Source: Isoalcanivorax pacificus W11-5 (GTDB lineage: Bacteria; Pseudomonadota; Gammaproteobacteria; Pseudomonadales; Alcanivoracaceae). Taken from it: DNA of 64,000 nt. Below, one piece after another: positions 34,822 to 46,476 of this stretch. Numbering within the stretch: the first letter of the stretch is position 1; every line of letters starts with the position of its first letter. The translations under genes and the position numbers were made by a program. A model generated the notes under the pieces. That model was not told where the DNA came from, did not search any database, and saw only the letters and a list, made by a program, of their open reading frames with translations. The DNA lies in assembly GCF_000299335.2 (NCBI RefSeq), contig NZ_CP004387.1, forward strand, positions 4,046,994-4,110,993, in the 5' to 3' direction.

Positions 34822-35343
34822 TTACGCGCCGCAGCGGCCAAAACCCCGTTTATCCAGAAACCCCTTGATCACGGCAACCAGTTCAAGCCGGTCACCAAAT
34901 GCCCCCACATCCCGAATAAAATCATCGCGCGACCACATGCGCCGGTTTACATCCAGGCCCACAAACCAGCGATACAATATGTTGTAGTTGATCTGGTGAT
35001 AGATGTCCGCTTCGTTACCGGTATGGGTAATGGCCAGACGCAGCAACATGATGTGCGTTAACGCAGTCATGTTCAGGCGAAAAAGGCCTTCGCCCGCCAT
35101 CGCCGTGACCTGCTCCACCAGACCAGACTCCGATACGGCGTCGCGCAACGTGATCAGCGGGTGCTCCATCGGAAGGTAATCCCGGATATCCGTCAGGGTT
35201 TTCTGCCATTCCTCCTGCGACACGATCCAGACCCAGGGTGAACCATAACGGAACACTGATACCGGGCTGACGCGCGCTGATTCCACAATCCTTGATAATT
35301 TCTGATCCAGTTCCTGCATGCCTACACGTGAATATCGCGTCAT
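34822..35343 (-). CDS. Phd-like/DUF772 fusion protein (PhdA-like)
   Basis: A 173-aa protein with two recognisable parts. Residues about 1-50 (RVGMQELDQKLSRIVESARVSPVSVFRYGSPWVWIVSQEEW) resemble the Phd/YefM antitoxin fold. Residues about 75-160 (ALTHIMLLRLAITHTGNEADIYHQINYNILYRWFVGLDV) resemble DUF772, the N-terminal DNA-binding domain of IS5-family transposases, with no catalytic domain. The start is uncertain: ATG at 35343 is used, and TTG at 35373 is possible; neither has a strong ribosome-binding site. No toxin gene is adjacent. P. aeruginosa phdA (PA0691), named for similarity to prevent-host-death proteins, sits between pdtA and pdtB, so this is probably its counterpart. Confidence 0.75.
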   Translation of the reverse strand: MTRYSRVGMQELDQKLSRIVESARVSPVSVFRYGSPWVWIVSQEEWQKTLTDIRDYLPMEHPLITLRDAVSESGLVEQVTAMAGEGLFRLNMTALTHIMLLRLAITHTGNEADIYHQINYNILYRWFVGLDVNRRMWSRDDFIRDVGAFGDRLELVAVIKGFLDKRGFGRCGA

Positions 35344-35654
35344 AAACGTGAACCTGCGTACAGAGTTTGACAATGAGCATCGTCATGGCCGGTATCATTA
35401 TGCAATCGGCCTGTTACGCTTATCTTTAATGGATGCTCTCCCACTTGCGCAGACACGCCGACGCCAGAGGCACCGAACTTTCGTCAATAAAAGTTCACGG
35501 GGCGCTCGTGCACTGAGCATGGACGAGTGTTCGCTATGGGAAATCGGTCACGGCGCTGCTGAAAATTGATTTCAGCGTGATATCGGAACAGGGTGAGGGC
35601 GTGTGCAGGGTGAATAAGGCTGGCGCGCCCGGTAACGGACGCGCCAGGAGGGGA
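35344..35654. other. Intergenic region between glmS and the Phd-DUF772 gene
   Basis: This 311-nt gap holds a dyad GAACTTT/AAAGTTC with an 8-nt loop at 35475-35496, a small hairpin GCTGAAA/TTTCAGC at 35558-35576, and the putative glmS terminator at 35620-35647. A CATAAT hexamer on the minus strand near 35400 might be a -10 for the Phd-DUF772 gene. No further gene is seen. Confidence 0.5.
35620..35647 (-). terminator. Putative glmS terminator
   Basis: CTGGCGCG and CGCGCCAG form an 8-bp GC-rich stem with a 12-nt loop, starting 8 nt after the glmS stop codon on the minus strand. The following tract (CCTTATT) is only weakly T-rich, so efficiency is uncertain. Confidence 0.55.
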
Positions 35655-37481
35655 TCATTCCACGGTCACGGATTTTGCCAGGTTACGCGGCTGGTCCACG
35701 TCGGTGCCCCGCATGACGGCCACGTGATAACTGAGCAGTTGCAGCGGCACGGTGTACACGATCGGGATCAGGCACTCCGGCACCGGCGGCATGTTCAGTA
35801 CGGTGACGCCGTCTTCGTTCTGCAGTGCCGCGTCACGATCGGCGAAGATATACAGCTCACCGCCACGGGCGCGCACTTCCTGGAGGTTGGATTTGAGTTT
35901 TTCCAGCAACTCATCGTTCGGTGCGACCGCCACCACCGGCATGTCTTTGTCCACCAGTGCCAGCGGACCATGTTTCAGCTCGCCGGCCGGGTAGGCTTCG
36001 GCGTGGATGTAGGAAATTTCTTTCAGCTTCAGTGCGCCTTCCATGGCCACCGGATACTGAGTGCCTCGGCCCAGGAACAGCGTGTGGTGTTTTTCGACAA
36101 AATCTTCGGCGAGTTTTTCAATATCGCCATCCAGTTGCAGTACTTGCTGGATCAGGCCCGGCAACTGTCGCATTTCATCCAGCACTGTCTGAATGCGCGC
36201 CTGTTCCAGACCGCGCACGCGGCCCAGGGCCAGTACCAGCATCATCAATGCCGCGAGCTGGGTAGTGAACGCCTTGGTCGATGCCACGCCAATTTCCGGG
36301 CCGGCGCGGGTCAGCAGCACCAGTTCGGATTCGCGCACCAGTGAGGAGCTATCCACATTGCACACGGCAAGCCGGCCAACATAATTCGGGCTGCTGGTGG
36401 CGCGCAATGCGGCGAGCGTATCGGCTGTTTCGCCGCTCTGCGAAATAGTGACAAACAGGGTGCCCTCGGGCACCACGTGGCTGCGGTAGCGGAATTCGCT
36501 CGCCACTTCCACCTGGCAGGGCACACCGGCCAGGGCTTCGAGCCAGTAACGGGCGATCATGCCGGCGTGGTAGCTGGTGCCACAGGCGATGATCTGGATA
36601 TTGCGCACTTTGTGCAGCAGGTCGGCATTCTCGCTGAACAGGCCGTCAAGATCGGCGACGCTGCCCAGGCGTCCTTCCAGTGTGCGCTGCAATGCAACGG
36701 GCTGCTCGAAGATTTCCTTGAGCATGTAGTGGCGGTACTCGCCTTTTTCGGCGTCTTCGTGGGTGCCGTCGAATTCGTGGATGTCGCGCTCGACCTGTGT
36801 GCCGTCGCGGTCAAAGATACGCACGCTGTCACGGCAGACTTCGGCCACGTCGCCTTCCTGCAGGAAGATGAAGCGCGTGGTCACCGGCAACAGGGCGAGC
36901 TGGTCGGACGCCACATAGTTTTCACCAATGCCCAGCCCCACGACCAGCGGGCTGCCGGAGCGCACGGCGATGAAACGGTCCGGGTCGCTGGTGCTCACCA
37001 CGCCCAGTGCGTAGGCACCACGCAGACGACGCACCGTGCTTTGCACGGCGGCCAGCAGATCCTCGCCACGCGCCTGCGCCTGGTGGATCAGATGCACGAT
37101 CACTTCGGTGTCGGTATCGGACGTGAAGGTATAGCCTTCGCCCTGCAGTGCGTCGCGCAGCGCCTGGTAATTTTCGATGATGCCGTTGTGCACCAGCGCC
37201 AGGTCATCCCCCGACATGTGCGGGTGGGCATTGCGTTCCGACGGCACGCCGTGGGTCGCCCAGCGGGTATGGGCGATGCCGATCTGGCCGCTGGTGTGGC
37301 TGGCCTGCACGGCGTCTTCCAGGCCCTGCACCTTGCCTTCGCGGCGCACGCGTTGCAGGCCGTCCTGGCCGATGATGGCCACACCGGCGGAATCATAGCC
37401 ACGGTATTCCAGCCGCTTCAGGCCGGTGAGCAGAATGCCGGCGACGTTACGTTCGCCGATTGCACCAACAATGCCGCACAT
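35655..37481 (-). CDS. glmS: Glutamine-fructose-6-phosphate aminotransferase
   Basis: A cytoplasmic enzyme (608 aa) making glucosamine-6-phosphate from fructose-6-phosphate and glutamine, the first step of UDP-GlcNAc synthesis. The N-terminal Ntn amidotransferase has the catalytic Cys exposed after Met removal (MCGIVGAIG) and [12 protein letters not shown]-type motifs near residue 25. Two SIS sugar-isomerase domains occupy about 285-430 and 455-600 ([18 protein letters not shown]), ending LAKSVTVE as in the family. It lies 6 nt after glmU in the same direction, and both follow the ATP synthase operon, a widespread gammaproteobacterial order. No glmS ribozyme-like leader is possible in such a short gap. 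Confidence 0.98.
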   Translation of the reverse strand: MCGIVGAIGERNVAGILLTGLKRLEYRGYDSAGVAIIGQDGLQRVRREGKVQGLEDAVQASHTSGQIGIAHTRWATHGVPSERNAHPHMSGDDLALVHNGIIENYQALRDALQGEGYTFTSDTDTEVIVHLIHQAQARGEDLLAAVQSTVRRLRGAYALGVVSTSDPDRFIAVRSGSPLVVGLGIGENYVASDQLALLPVTTRFIFLQEGDVAEVCRDSVRIFDRDGTQVERDIHEFDGTHEDAEKGEYRHYMLKEIFEQPVALQRTLEGRLGSVADLDGLFSENADLLHKVRNIQIIACGTSYHAGMIARYWLEALAGVPCQVEVASEFRYRSHVVPEGTLFVTISQSGETADTLAALRATSSPNYVGRLAVCNVDSSSLVRESELVLLTRAGPEIGVASTKAFTTQLAALMMLVLALGRVRGLEQARIQTVLDEMRQLPGLIQQVLQLDGDIEKLAEDFVEKHHTLFLGRGTQYPVAMEGALKLKEISYIHAEAYPAGELKHGPLALVDKDMPVVAVAPNDELLEKLKSNLQEVRARGGELYIFADRDAALQNEDGVTVLNMPPVPECLIPIVYTVPLQLLSYHVAVMRGTDVDQPRNLAKSVTVE

Positions 37482-37487
37482 AGAGGT

Positions 37488-38849
37488 TCAGTCCTTTTTT
37501 TGCGGCCGGGGCCAGCCGCTGATGTTTCGCTGTTTGCCACGCGCCACCGCCAGTTCGCCCGCTTCGACATCGCGGGTGATGACACTGCCGGCGCCGACGG
37601 TGGCGTCCTTGCCGATGGTCACCGGGGCCACCAGTGACGAATTCGAGCCGATGAAGGCGTTGTCGCCGATCTCGGTGCGTGCCTTGTTGACGCCATCATA
37701 GTTGCAGGTAATGGTGCCCGCACCCACGTTGACACCGCTGCCCAGCTCGGTGTCACCCAGGTAGGTCAGGTGATTCACTTTGCTGCCCGGGCCGATGCGG
37801 GTTTTCTTCGTCTCGACGAAGTTGCCCACTTTGCCTCGTGCGGCCATTTCGGTGCCGGGGCGCAGCCGTGCGAACGGGCCGATCTGGCAGGCTTCACCGA
37901 CGTCGGCGCCGTCGATGATGGAGTTCGCCTCGACCACGGTGCCGGCGCCGATGCAGCTGTTGCGGATCAGGCAGTTCGGGCCGACGCGCACACCGGCGGC
38001 CAGGCTCACGTCGCCTTCCAGCACGGTGTTCACATCCAGTACCACGTCTTCGCCGCACTGCACGGTGCCACGAATGTCCAGCCGCGCCGGGTCCAGCACA
38101 GTGACCCCGGCGCGCATCAGTTGTTCCGCCTGGACCTGCTGGTAGATGCGTTCCAGGCGCGCGAGCTGCACCCGGTCGTTGACGCCGTCGACTTCCCAGG
38201 CGAACTGCGGCTGTACGGCTTCCACGGTCAGGCCGGCCTTGACCGCCATGGCAATCACGTCGGTGAGGTAGTACTCACCCTGGGCGTTATTGCTGGAGAG
38301 TTTGGGCAGGGCGTCCGCCAGGAAGGCGCGCGGGCAGGCGAGGATGCCGGTGTTGATTTCGCGGATCGCGCGCTGGGTGTCGTCGGCGTCCTTGAACTCG
38401 ACGATCGCCTGCACTTCGCCGGCGGCGTTGCGGACGATGCGGCCGTAGGCGCCAGGCTCGTCCATTTCCAGGGTCATCAGGGCCAGCCGGTCGGGAGCGA
38501 CGCGACCGACGAAGTCGCGCAGGGTGTCCGGGCGGATCAGGGGCACGTCACCGTACAGGATCAGCACCACATCTTCGCTGACGTGAGGCATGGCCTGGGC
38601 CACCGCATGGCCGGTGCCGAGTTGCTCGGCCTGTTCGGCCCAGACCGCGTCCGGGGCCGGGACCTGTTCGCGCACCAGCTCGCCGCCGTGGCCGTAGACG
38701 ACGCAGATACGCCGCGCGTCCAGTGCCCGGGCACTGTCGATGACGTGCGAGAGCATCGGCCGGCCGGCAATCGGGTGCGCCACCTTTGGCAGTTGCGAGC
38801 GCATCCGGGTGCCCTTGCCGGCGGCAAGGATGACCACTGCAAGTTCCAT
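37488..38849 (-). CDS. glmU: Bifunctional UDP-GlcNAc pyrophosphorylase / GlcN-1-P acetyltransferase
   Basis: A cytoplasmic two-domain enzyme (453 aa) that acetylates glucosamine-1-phosphate and then couples it to UTP. The N-terminal uridyltransferase domain (about 1-228) starts with the nucleotide-binding loop LAAGKGTRMRSQLPK and contains YGDVPLI and EGVND-type motifs. The C-terminal left-handed beta-helix (about 250-445) shows hexapeptide repeats (IGAGTVVEANSIIDGADVG) and the active-site region YDGVNK. The length matches the family. It is cotranscribed with glmS. A tandem terminator region separates it from atpC, so a promoter of its own within 38850-38915 is expected, but I cannot pick one with confidence. 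Confidence 0.98.
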   Translation of the reverse strand: MELAVVILAAGKGTRMRSQLPKVAHPIAGRPMLSHVIDSARALDARRICVVYGHGGELVREQVPAPDAVWAEQAEQLGTGHAVAQAMPHVSEDVVLILYGDVPLIRPDTLRDFVGRVAPDRLALMTLEMDEPGAYGRIVRNAAGEVQAIVEFKDADDTQRAIREINTGILACPRAFLADALPKLSSNNAQGEYYLTDVIAMAVKAGLTVEAVQPQFAWEVDGVNDRVQLARLERIYQQVQAEQLMRAGVTVLDPARLDIRGTVQCGEDVVLDVNTVLEGDVSLAAGVRVGPNCLIRNSCIGAGTVVEANSIIDGADVGEACQIGPFARLRPGTEMAARGKVGNFVETKKTRIGPGSKVNHLTYLGDTELGSGVNVGAGTITCNYDGVNKARTEIGDNAFIGSNSSLVAPVTIGKDATVGAGSVITRDVEAGELAVARGKQRNISGWPRPQKKD

Positions 38850-38919
38850 CTTTTACCTCGTCTGCTGACGTCCGTTCCGCACCACCCGCGGGGAACCGGG
38901 CTGGCGAAAGCCTAAAACA

Positions 38920-38942
38920 AAAAATGGCCGGGAGCCATTTTT
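38920..38942 (-). terminator. Second terminator after the atp operon
   Basis: AAAAATGGC and GCCATTTTT form a 9-bp stem with loop CGGGA. The minus-strand transcript continues in T-rich sequence, making a strong rho-independent terminator; the A/T symmetry would let it work on both strands. A further perfect GC hairpin CGTCGC-GTTA-GCGACG sits at 38945-38960. Confidence 0.8.
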
Positions 38943-38994
38943 GACGTCGCGTTAGCGACGGCCCGAAGGGTGGCGGCCATGGACGGCACGCCAC

Positions 38995-39024
38995 AAAAAA
39001 GGGCAGCCTGGCAGCTACCCTTTT
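38995..39024 (-). terminator. First terminator after atpC
   Basis: On the minus strand AAAAGGGTAGC and GCTGCCCTTTT pair (one G-U) around a 6-nt loop and are followed by a six-T run at 38995-39000. It starts 28 nt after the atpC stop codon. Confidence 0.85.
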
Positions 39025-39051
39025 GTAAAAGCCCGACAAACCCGGCGGATG

Positions 39052-39486
39052 TTACTTGCCGGAGCCGCCGAACTTCTTCTTCATCTGCTGAATGGCCCGC
39101 AACTGCGCCACGGATTCCGCCAGCTGCGCGGAGGCAGCGGAGTAGTCCATGTCGGTGTGCTTGCCTTCCAGGGCTTCCTTCGCGCGCTGCCGGGCTTCTT
39201 CGGCGGCGGCTTCGTCCATGTCGTGGGCACGCGCTGCGGAGTCGGCCAGCACGGTCACCACTTTCGGCTGCACTTCCAGGAAGCCGCCGTTCACATAGAA
39301 CACTTCTTCTTCGCCGCCCTGCTTGATGATCCGCACCGGGCCGGGTTTCAGGCCGGTCAGCAGCGGCGCGTGGCCCGGCAGGATGCCGAGGTCACCCTCG
39401 CTGCCGGCGGCCACGACCATTTCCACCTCGCCTGAGAACAGCTGCTTTTCAGCGCTGACGATGTCGCAATGCACTGTCATCGGCAT
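39052..39486 (-). CDS. atpC: F1Fo ATP synthase epsilon subunit
   Basis: Rotor subunit (144 aa) of the F1 sector that couples gamma to the c-ring and can inhibit ATP hydrolysis. The N-terminal beta-sandwich (about 1-88; [37 protein letters not shown]) is clear. The C-terminal helical hairpin (about 90-140) is Ala/Glu-rich. ATG at 39486 has AGGAGAG 7 nt upstream. It is the last gene of the operon, 35 nt after atpD and followed by tandem terminators. Confidence 0.97.
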   Translation of the reverse strand: MPMTVHCDIVSAEKQLFSGEVEMVVAAGSEGDLGILPGHAPLLTGLKPGPVRIIKQGGEEEVFYVNGGFLEVQPKVVTVLADSAARAHDMDEAAAEEARQRAKEALEGKHTDMDYSAASAQLAESVAQLRAIQQMKKKFGGSGK

Positions 39487-39521
39487 GTGACTCTCCTGAA
39501 CAACCTGCCTGCTTTAGACGA

Positions 39522-40919
<1,398 letters not shown>

Positions 40920-40940
40920 TCAGCTTCTCTGCCCGCCCGG

Positions 40941-41813
40941 TCAGACCGCGGCGGCACCACTAACAATTTCGGAGATTTCCTGTGTAATGGCCGCCTGACG
41001 GGCCTTGTTATACAGGAGCTCCAGATCACGGATCAGGTCGCCGGCGTTATCGGTTGCTGCCTTCATGGCAACCATCCGCGCGGCCTGTTCGCAGGCGTTG
41101 TTTTCCACCACACCCTGGTATACCTGGGTTTCGATGAAACGCTTCAGCAGACCGTTGATCAGTTCTTTGGCCGACGGCTCGTAGATGTAGTCCCAACGCT
41201 GGCCGGTGGTGTTCTTGAATTCCGATTCGTCACCGGATTTCAGCGGCAGCAGTTGCTGCACCACCGGGCTTTGCGTCATGGTGTTGACGAATTCGTTGTA
41301 CACCAGATAGACGCGATCCACCTCGCCTTTCTCGAACGCATCCGCCATGACCTTGATGGAACCCACCAGGTCACCCATGTGCGGCGCATCGCCCAGGCCG
41401 GTCACCGACGACACTACTTCACCGCCGAAGCTGCGGAAGAAACTCATCGCCTTGTTGCCGATGGCGCAGTATTGCACCTGCACACCCTGCTCGGACCACT
41501 GGCGCGCTTCGCGCACCATCTGCTTGAGCAGGTTGACGTTGAGGCCACCACACAGGCCGCGGTCACTGCTGACCACGATGTAGGCCACCTTTTTTACGTC
41601 GCGCTCGGCGAGGTAAGGATGGCGGTATTCCACATCGGCGTTTGCCAGGTGCGCAATCACGCCCCGGATACGCGTGGCATACGGCTTGGAGGCCGCCATG
41701 CGTTCCTGTGCGCGACGCATCTTGCTGGCGGCAACCATCTCCATGGCACGGGTAATTTTCCGCGTGCTCTGGACACTTGCGATTTTGGTACGTACCTCTT
41801 TCGCGCCGGCCAT
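40941..41813 (-). CDS. atpG: F1Fo ATP synthase gamma subunit
   Basis: Central rotor shaft of F1 (290 aa). The N-terminal coiled coil ([31 protein letters not shown]-type start) and C-terminal coiled coil ([41 protein letters not shown]) that fill the alpha3beta3 hexamer are both clear, with the Rossmann-like middle domain ([15 protein letters not shown]). It sits in the standard position between atpA (31 nt) and atpD (33 nt). Confidence 0.98.
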   Translation of the reverse strand: MAGAKEVRTKIASVQSTRKITRAMEMVAASKMRRAQERMAASKPYATRIRGVIAHLANADVEYRHPYLAERDVKKVAYIVVSSDRGLCGGLNVNLLKQMVREARQWSEQGVQVQYCAIGNKAMSFFRSFGGEVVSSVTGLGDAPHMGDLVGSIKVMADAFEKGEVDRVYLVYNEFVNTMTQSPVVQQLLPLKSGDESEFKNTTGQRWDYIYEPSAKELINGLLKRFIETQVYQGVVENNACEQAARMVAMKAATDNAGDLIRDLELLYNKARQAAITQEISEIVSGAAAV

Positions 41814-41844
41814 AGGACTATCCTTTTAAGCGTTTACCAAGCGA

Positions 41845-43389
41845 TTACCAGGTCTGGGTAGCCTTGAACTTCTCGATCGCGTCCTTGATGCCGGACTCGA
41901 TGTCGCCGTTGAAGTCGCCCTTCTCGTTGATTTTTTCCATCAACGCCTTCTGTTCGCTGTTCATGTAGTCCAGCAGAGCGGCTTCGAACTTGCCGATCTT
42001 GTCCAGCGCCACATCTTTCAGGAAGCCTTCGTTGATCGCGTACAGCACCACGCCCATTTCAGCAACGGACTGCGGGCTGAACTGCTTCTGCTTCATCAGC
42101 TCGGTGGCGCGCTGACCATGCTCCAGCTGGGCACGGGTCGCCTCATCCAGGTCGGAAGCAAACTGGGCAAACGCCGCCAGTTCACGGTACTGCGCCAGCG
42201 CCAGACGGATACCACCACCGAGTTTCTTGATGATCTTGGTCTGCGCGGCACCGCCTACACGGGATACCGAGATACCGGCGTTCATCGCCGGGCGGATGCC
42301 GGAGTTGAACAGGTCGGTTTCAACGAAGATCTGACCGTCGGTAATGGAGATCACGTTGGTCGGTACGAACGCGGACACGTCACCGGCCTGGGTTTCGATG
42401 ATCGGCAGCGCGGTCAGGGAACCGGTCTTGCCTTTCACTGCACCGTTGGTGAACTGCTCAACGTACTCTTCGTTGACACGGGCAGCGCGTTCCAGCAGAC
42501 GGGAGTGCAGATAGAACACGTCACCCGGGTACGCTTCGCGGCCCGGCGGACGACGCAGCAGCAGGGAGATCTGGCGATAAGCCCAGGCCTGCTTGGTCAG
42601 GTCATCGTAAACCACCAGCGCGTCTTCACCGCGGTCGCGGAAGTATTCACCCATGGAGCAACCGGCGAACGGCGCCAGGTACTGCATGGCGGCCGGGTCG
42701 GAGGCCGACGCGGCAACGATGATGGTGTTTTCCAGCGCACCGTGCTCTTCCAGCTTGCGCACCACGTTGGCAATGGTCGACTGCTTCTGACCGATCGCGA
42801 CGTAGATACACTTAATGCCGGAATTTTTCTGGTTGATGATGGTGTCGATGGCGATCGCGGTCTTACCGATCTGACGGTCACCGATGATCAGCTCACGCTG
42901 GCCACGGCCAACCGGGGTCATGGCGTCGATGGCTTTCAGGCCGGTCTGCACCGGCTGGTCTACCGACTTACGCCAGATCACGCCCGGCGCAACCTTTTCG
43001 ACCGGCTCGGTGATCTTGGTGTTCAGCGGACCTTTGCCATCAATCGGGTTACCCAGCGCGTCAACAACGCGGCCGAGCAGCTCCGGGCCGACCGGCACTT
43101 CCAGAATGCGGCCGGTACATTTGACTTTCTGGCCTTCGGCAACGCCCAGGTAATCACCCAGCACCACCGCACCAACGGAGTCACGCTCAAGGTTGAGGGC
43201 CATGCCGTAAACGCCGCCTTCAAACTCGATCATTTCGCCGTACATCACGTCGGCCAGACCATGAATGCGCACAATACCGTCGGATACCGATACCACGGTC
43301 CCTTCGTTGCGCGCCTGGGTGGAGACATCAAGCTTGGCAATACGCTGCTTGATGATCTCGCTGATTTCGGACGGGTTGAGTTGCTGCAT
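41845..43389 (-). CDS. atpA: F1Fo ATP synthase alpha subunit
   Basis: Non-catalytic nucleotide-binding subunit of F1 (514 aa). It starts [17 protein letters not shown] as in other gammaproteobacteria. The Walker A loop is GDRQIGKT (about residues 169-176), [34 protein letters not shown]-type segments surround Walker B, and the arginine-finger region is SISRVGG-like (about 370). It lies 17 nt after atpH and 31 nt before atpG. Confidence 0.99.
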   Translation of the reverse strand: MQQLNPSEISEIIKQRIAKLDVSTQARNEGTVVSVSDGIVRIHGLADVMYGEMIEFEGGVYGMALNLERDSVGAVVLGDYLGVAEGQKVKCTGRILEVPVGPELLGRVVDALGNPIDGKGPLNTKITEPVEKVAPGVIWRKSVDQPVQTGLKAIDAMTPVGRGQRELIIGDRQIGKTAIAIDTIINQKNSGIKCIYVAIGQKQSTIANVVRKLEEHGALENTIIVAASASDPAAMQYLAPFAGCSMGEYFRDRGEDALVVYDDLTKQAWAYRQISLLLRRPPGREAYPGDVFYLHSRLLERAARVNEEYVEQFTNGAVKGKTGSLTALPIIETQAGDVSAFVPTNVISITDGQIFVETDLFNSGIRPAMNAGISVSRVGGAAQTKIIKKLGGGIRLALAQYRELAAFAQFASDLDEATRAQLEHGQRATELMKQKQFSPQSVAEMGVVLYAINEGFLKDVALDKIGKFEAALLDYMNSEQKALMEKINEKGDFNGDIESGIKDAIEKFKATQTW

Positions 43390-43406
43390 GCTTCAATCCC
43401 TCAAAC

Positions 43407-43943
43407 TCAAGAGTTCAGTTGCTCGGCCAGGCGGGCCAATCTGCCGCGCACACTGCCATCAATCACGGTATCGCCAGCACGGATCAGGACGCCGCCAATC
43501 AGCGCTTCGTCCACACGCGTGGAGACATGTACTTCCCGGCCCAGGCGTTTTTTCAAACTGCCGACCAGACGCTCGACTTCCGCATCCTCGAGGCTTTGCG
43601 CGGAGACCAGCTCCACATCCACAAAGGCTTCCTGTGCCGCCACGAAGGCATGGAACAGTTCGAAGACCGCCGGCAGCAGGGGCAGGCGCCCGTGCTCTGC
43701 CAGCTGTGCGATGAAGTTGCGGCCGCTCTCGTTCAGCGCGTCGCCACAGACCTCAGCGAAAGCGTCGGCTTTCTGTCCGGCACTCAGTTGGGGCTGCTGA
43801 AGCCAGGCGCGCATGGCGGGGTCTTCCGCCACTGCCGCGGCCACGCCCAGCATCTTTTCCCATTCCGCCAGGGCACTGTTGTCCCGCGCGAACAGGAAAG
43901 CTGCCTTGGCGTAAGGACGAGCGATGGTGGTCAATTCAGCCAT
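43407..43943 (-). CDS. atpH: F1Fo ATP synthase delta subunit
   Basis: Peripheral-stalk subunit (178 aa) that joins the top of F1 to the b-subunit dimer. The N-terminal helical bundle (TIARPYAKAAFLFARD) and C-terminal region (VHVSTRVDEALIGGVLIRAGDTVIDGSVRGRLARL) match the family end to end. It lies 15 nt after atpF and 17 nt before atpA. Confidence 0.97.
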   Translation of the reverse strand: MAELTTIARPYAKAAFLFARDNSALAEWEKMLGVAAAVAEDPAMRAWLQQPQLSAGQKADAFAEVCGDALNESGRNFIAQLAEHGRLPLLPAVFELFHAFVAAQEAFVDVELVSAQSLEDAEVERLVGSLKKRLGREVHVSTRVDEALIGGVLIRAGDTVIDGSVRGRLARLAEQLNS

Positions 43944-43958
43944 GGGTTACCCGTTTAG

Positions 43959-44429
43959 TCAGAGTTCGGCCGCCAGCTGCGCGAGCAGCTGCTTGTGTGC
44001 GTCCTGGTTCACTTCCGCGCCCAGAACCTGCTCAGCGCCTTTCAGTGCCAGAGCGGACACTTCCTTGCGAAGCTGTTCGCGTGCCTGGTTCACTTCCTGT
44101 TCGATCTCCGCCTGGGCTTTCGCTACCAGACGATCGCCTTCGGCCTTCGCATTGACCTTGGCTTCTTCCAGGATCTGATTGGCACGGCGGTTAGCCGCTT
44201 CGATGATCTCGGCCGCCTTCTCCTTCGCCTCATGGAGGTTGGAGCTGGCCTTGGCTTGCGCCAGTTCCAGATCACGCGCTGCCCGATCGGCGGCACTCAG
44301 GCCGTCGGCGATCTTCTGCTTGCGCTCGGTCAGCGCGCCCATGATCGGCGGCCACACGAACTTCATGCAGAACCATACGAACAGGGCGAACCAGACTACC
44401 TGGCCAAGCAGTGTTGCATTAATGTTCAT
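43959..44429 (-). CDS. atpF: F1Fo ATP synthase b subunit
   Basis: Membrane-anchored stator stalk (156 aa). It starts [10 protein letters not shown] with one TM helix (about 5-27), then a long charged helical stalk (about 30-156; [29 protein letters not shown]) ending AQLAAEL as is typical. There is one b gene, consistent with a b2 homodimer. It lies 44 nt after atpE. Confidence 0.97.
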   Translation of the reverse strand: MNINATLLGQVVWFALFVWFCMKFVWPPIMGALTERKQKIADGLSAADRAARDLELAQAKASSNLHEAKEKAAEIIEAANRRANQILEEAKVNAKAEGDRLVAKAQAEIEQEVNQAREQLRKEVSALALKGAEQVLGAEVNQDAHKQLLAQLAAEL

Positions 44430-44473
44430 GCGAACACCTCAAACCGCGTTGCGTGAATTTCCCTGGTCGGGTC

Positions 44474-44731
<258 letters not shown>

Positions 44732-44752
44732 TCAGTACAGTGTTGCGATGAA

Positions 44753-45640
<888 letters not shown>

Positions 45641-45732
45641 TTAACAGTGTGTGAAAAACCCCGCACCCGGGGGCTTTTTCATGCCATGGAATCACCTTCC
45701 CACGGCGGCAGGCGACGCTCAATTACCTGCCA

Positions 45733-46164
45733 TTAACCTTCTTTGTTACCCGGCGGCCCCTGCGGAGGCGGTCCGCCCGTGGCGCGCGCCAGCCAGACCC
45801 AGCCGGCCGCCTGCACCACGAAAAAGCTGATCAGCAGCGCGGCGGCTGCCTGTTTGCCGCGCAAATCCGGCCACTCCCGGAAGGAGAGCCAGAAGAGCAA
45901 CAACATGATTGCAATCTTGCCCAGTTCGGCACGAATAGCCGCGCCAGCCTGATGACGCGGCTCCTGGTTGCGCGGGTGCAACCAGATCTGGAATCCAGCC
46001 CAGGCGTGTGCCAGGAGACAGATGGCACCACCCCAGAGAGCGGCCAATCCAACAGGGCCGCCGGCCATTAATGCAGCCAGTGCAGCGGTCACCAGTAACG
46101 AGGTGATTTGCACCAGCATCAGACCCCGGAAAATGAAGGTTCCGGATATCGCAGTCTTGGTCAC
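45733..46164 (-). CDS. atpI: ATP synthase accessory protein I
   Basis: A 143-aa four-helix membrane protein, first gene of the operon, thought to assist c-ring assembly or magnesium supply. Hydrophobic segments lie at about 12-33, 40-60, 82-97 and 107-126; LGKIAIMLLLFWLSF and LLISFFVVQAAGW are the conserved-looking parts. The Pro/Gly-rich C-terminus is poorly conserved in the family. A clear sigma70 promoter lies 82-110 nt upstream. Confidence 0.9.
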   Translation of the reverse strand: MTKTAISGTFIFRGLMLVQITSLLVTAALAALMAGGPVGLAALWGGAICLLAHAWAGFQIWLHPRNQEPRHQAGAAIRAELGKIAIMLLLFWLSFREWPDLRGKQAAAALLISFFVVQAAGWVWLARATGGPPPQGPPGNKEG

Positions 46165-46476
46165 GGTGACTCCGCCTTGCCAGCGCTGCCTCTCGGCAGT
46201 GGGTTTGGATCCCGCCGTCGGCGAGCCCCGTTCTCAGGCGCGCAGAGTATAGGGACATGCCCCCGTGACTGCAACCGCGACCAGCGGCTTAATACGACGG
46301 GAGGGCGCGGATTTTCAGGCCGGATGGCGGGTCATTAATTGAACCCGCGTCAGATTCCGATCCGCATCGCAACCCGCGCCTCACCCGGCACCGATCCAGG
46401 GTGACAGCGGCCTGGGTGGCGTGGCGCCGGGCCATCTCCCGCCGCCACGCGCCCGCCCCGGTCCTGCATCAACGCC
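46165..46476. other. Intergenic region with the atp operon promoter
   Basis: This 312-nt gap between the MFS gene and atpI contains the atp promoter at 46246-46274. It also has a GCGGGT/ACCCGC dyad with a 10-nt AT-rich loop at 46327-46348, which could end MFS transcription although no T tract follows. No gene is seen. Confidence 0.6.
46246..46274 (-). promoter_or_regulatory. Sigma70 promoter of the atp operon
   Basis: On the minus strand TTGCAG (46269-46274) and TATACT (46246-46251) are separated by exactly 17 nt, close to the -35 and -10 consensus. The -10 is 82 nt upstream of the atpI start. Confidence 0.78.
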
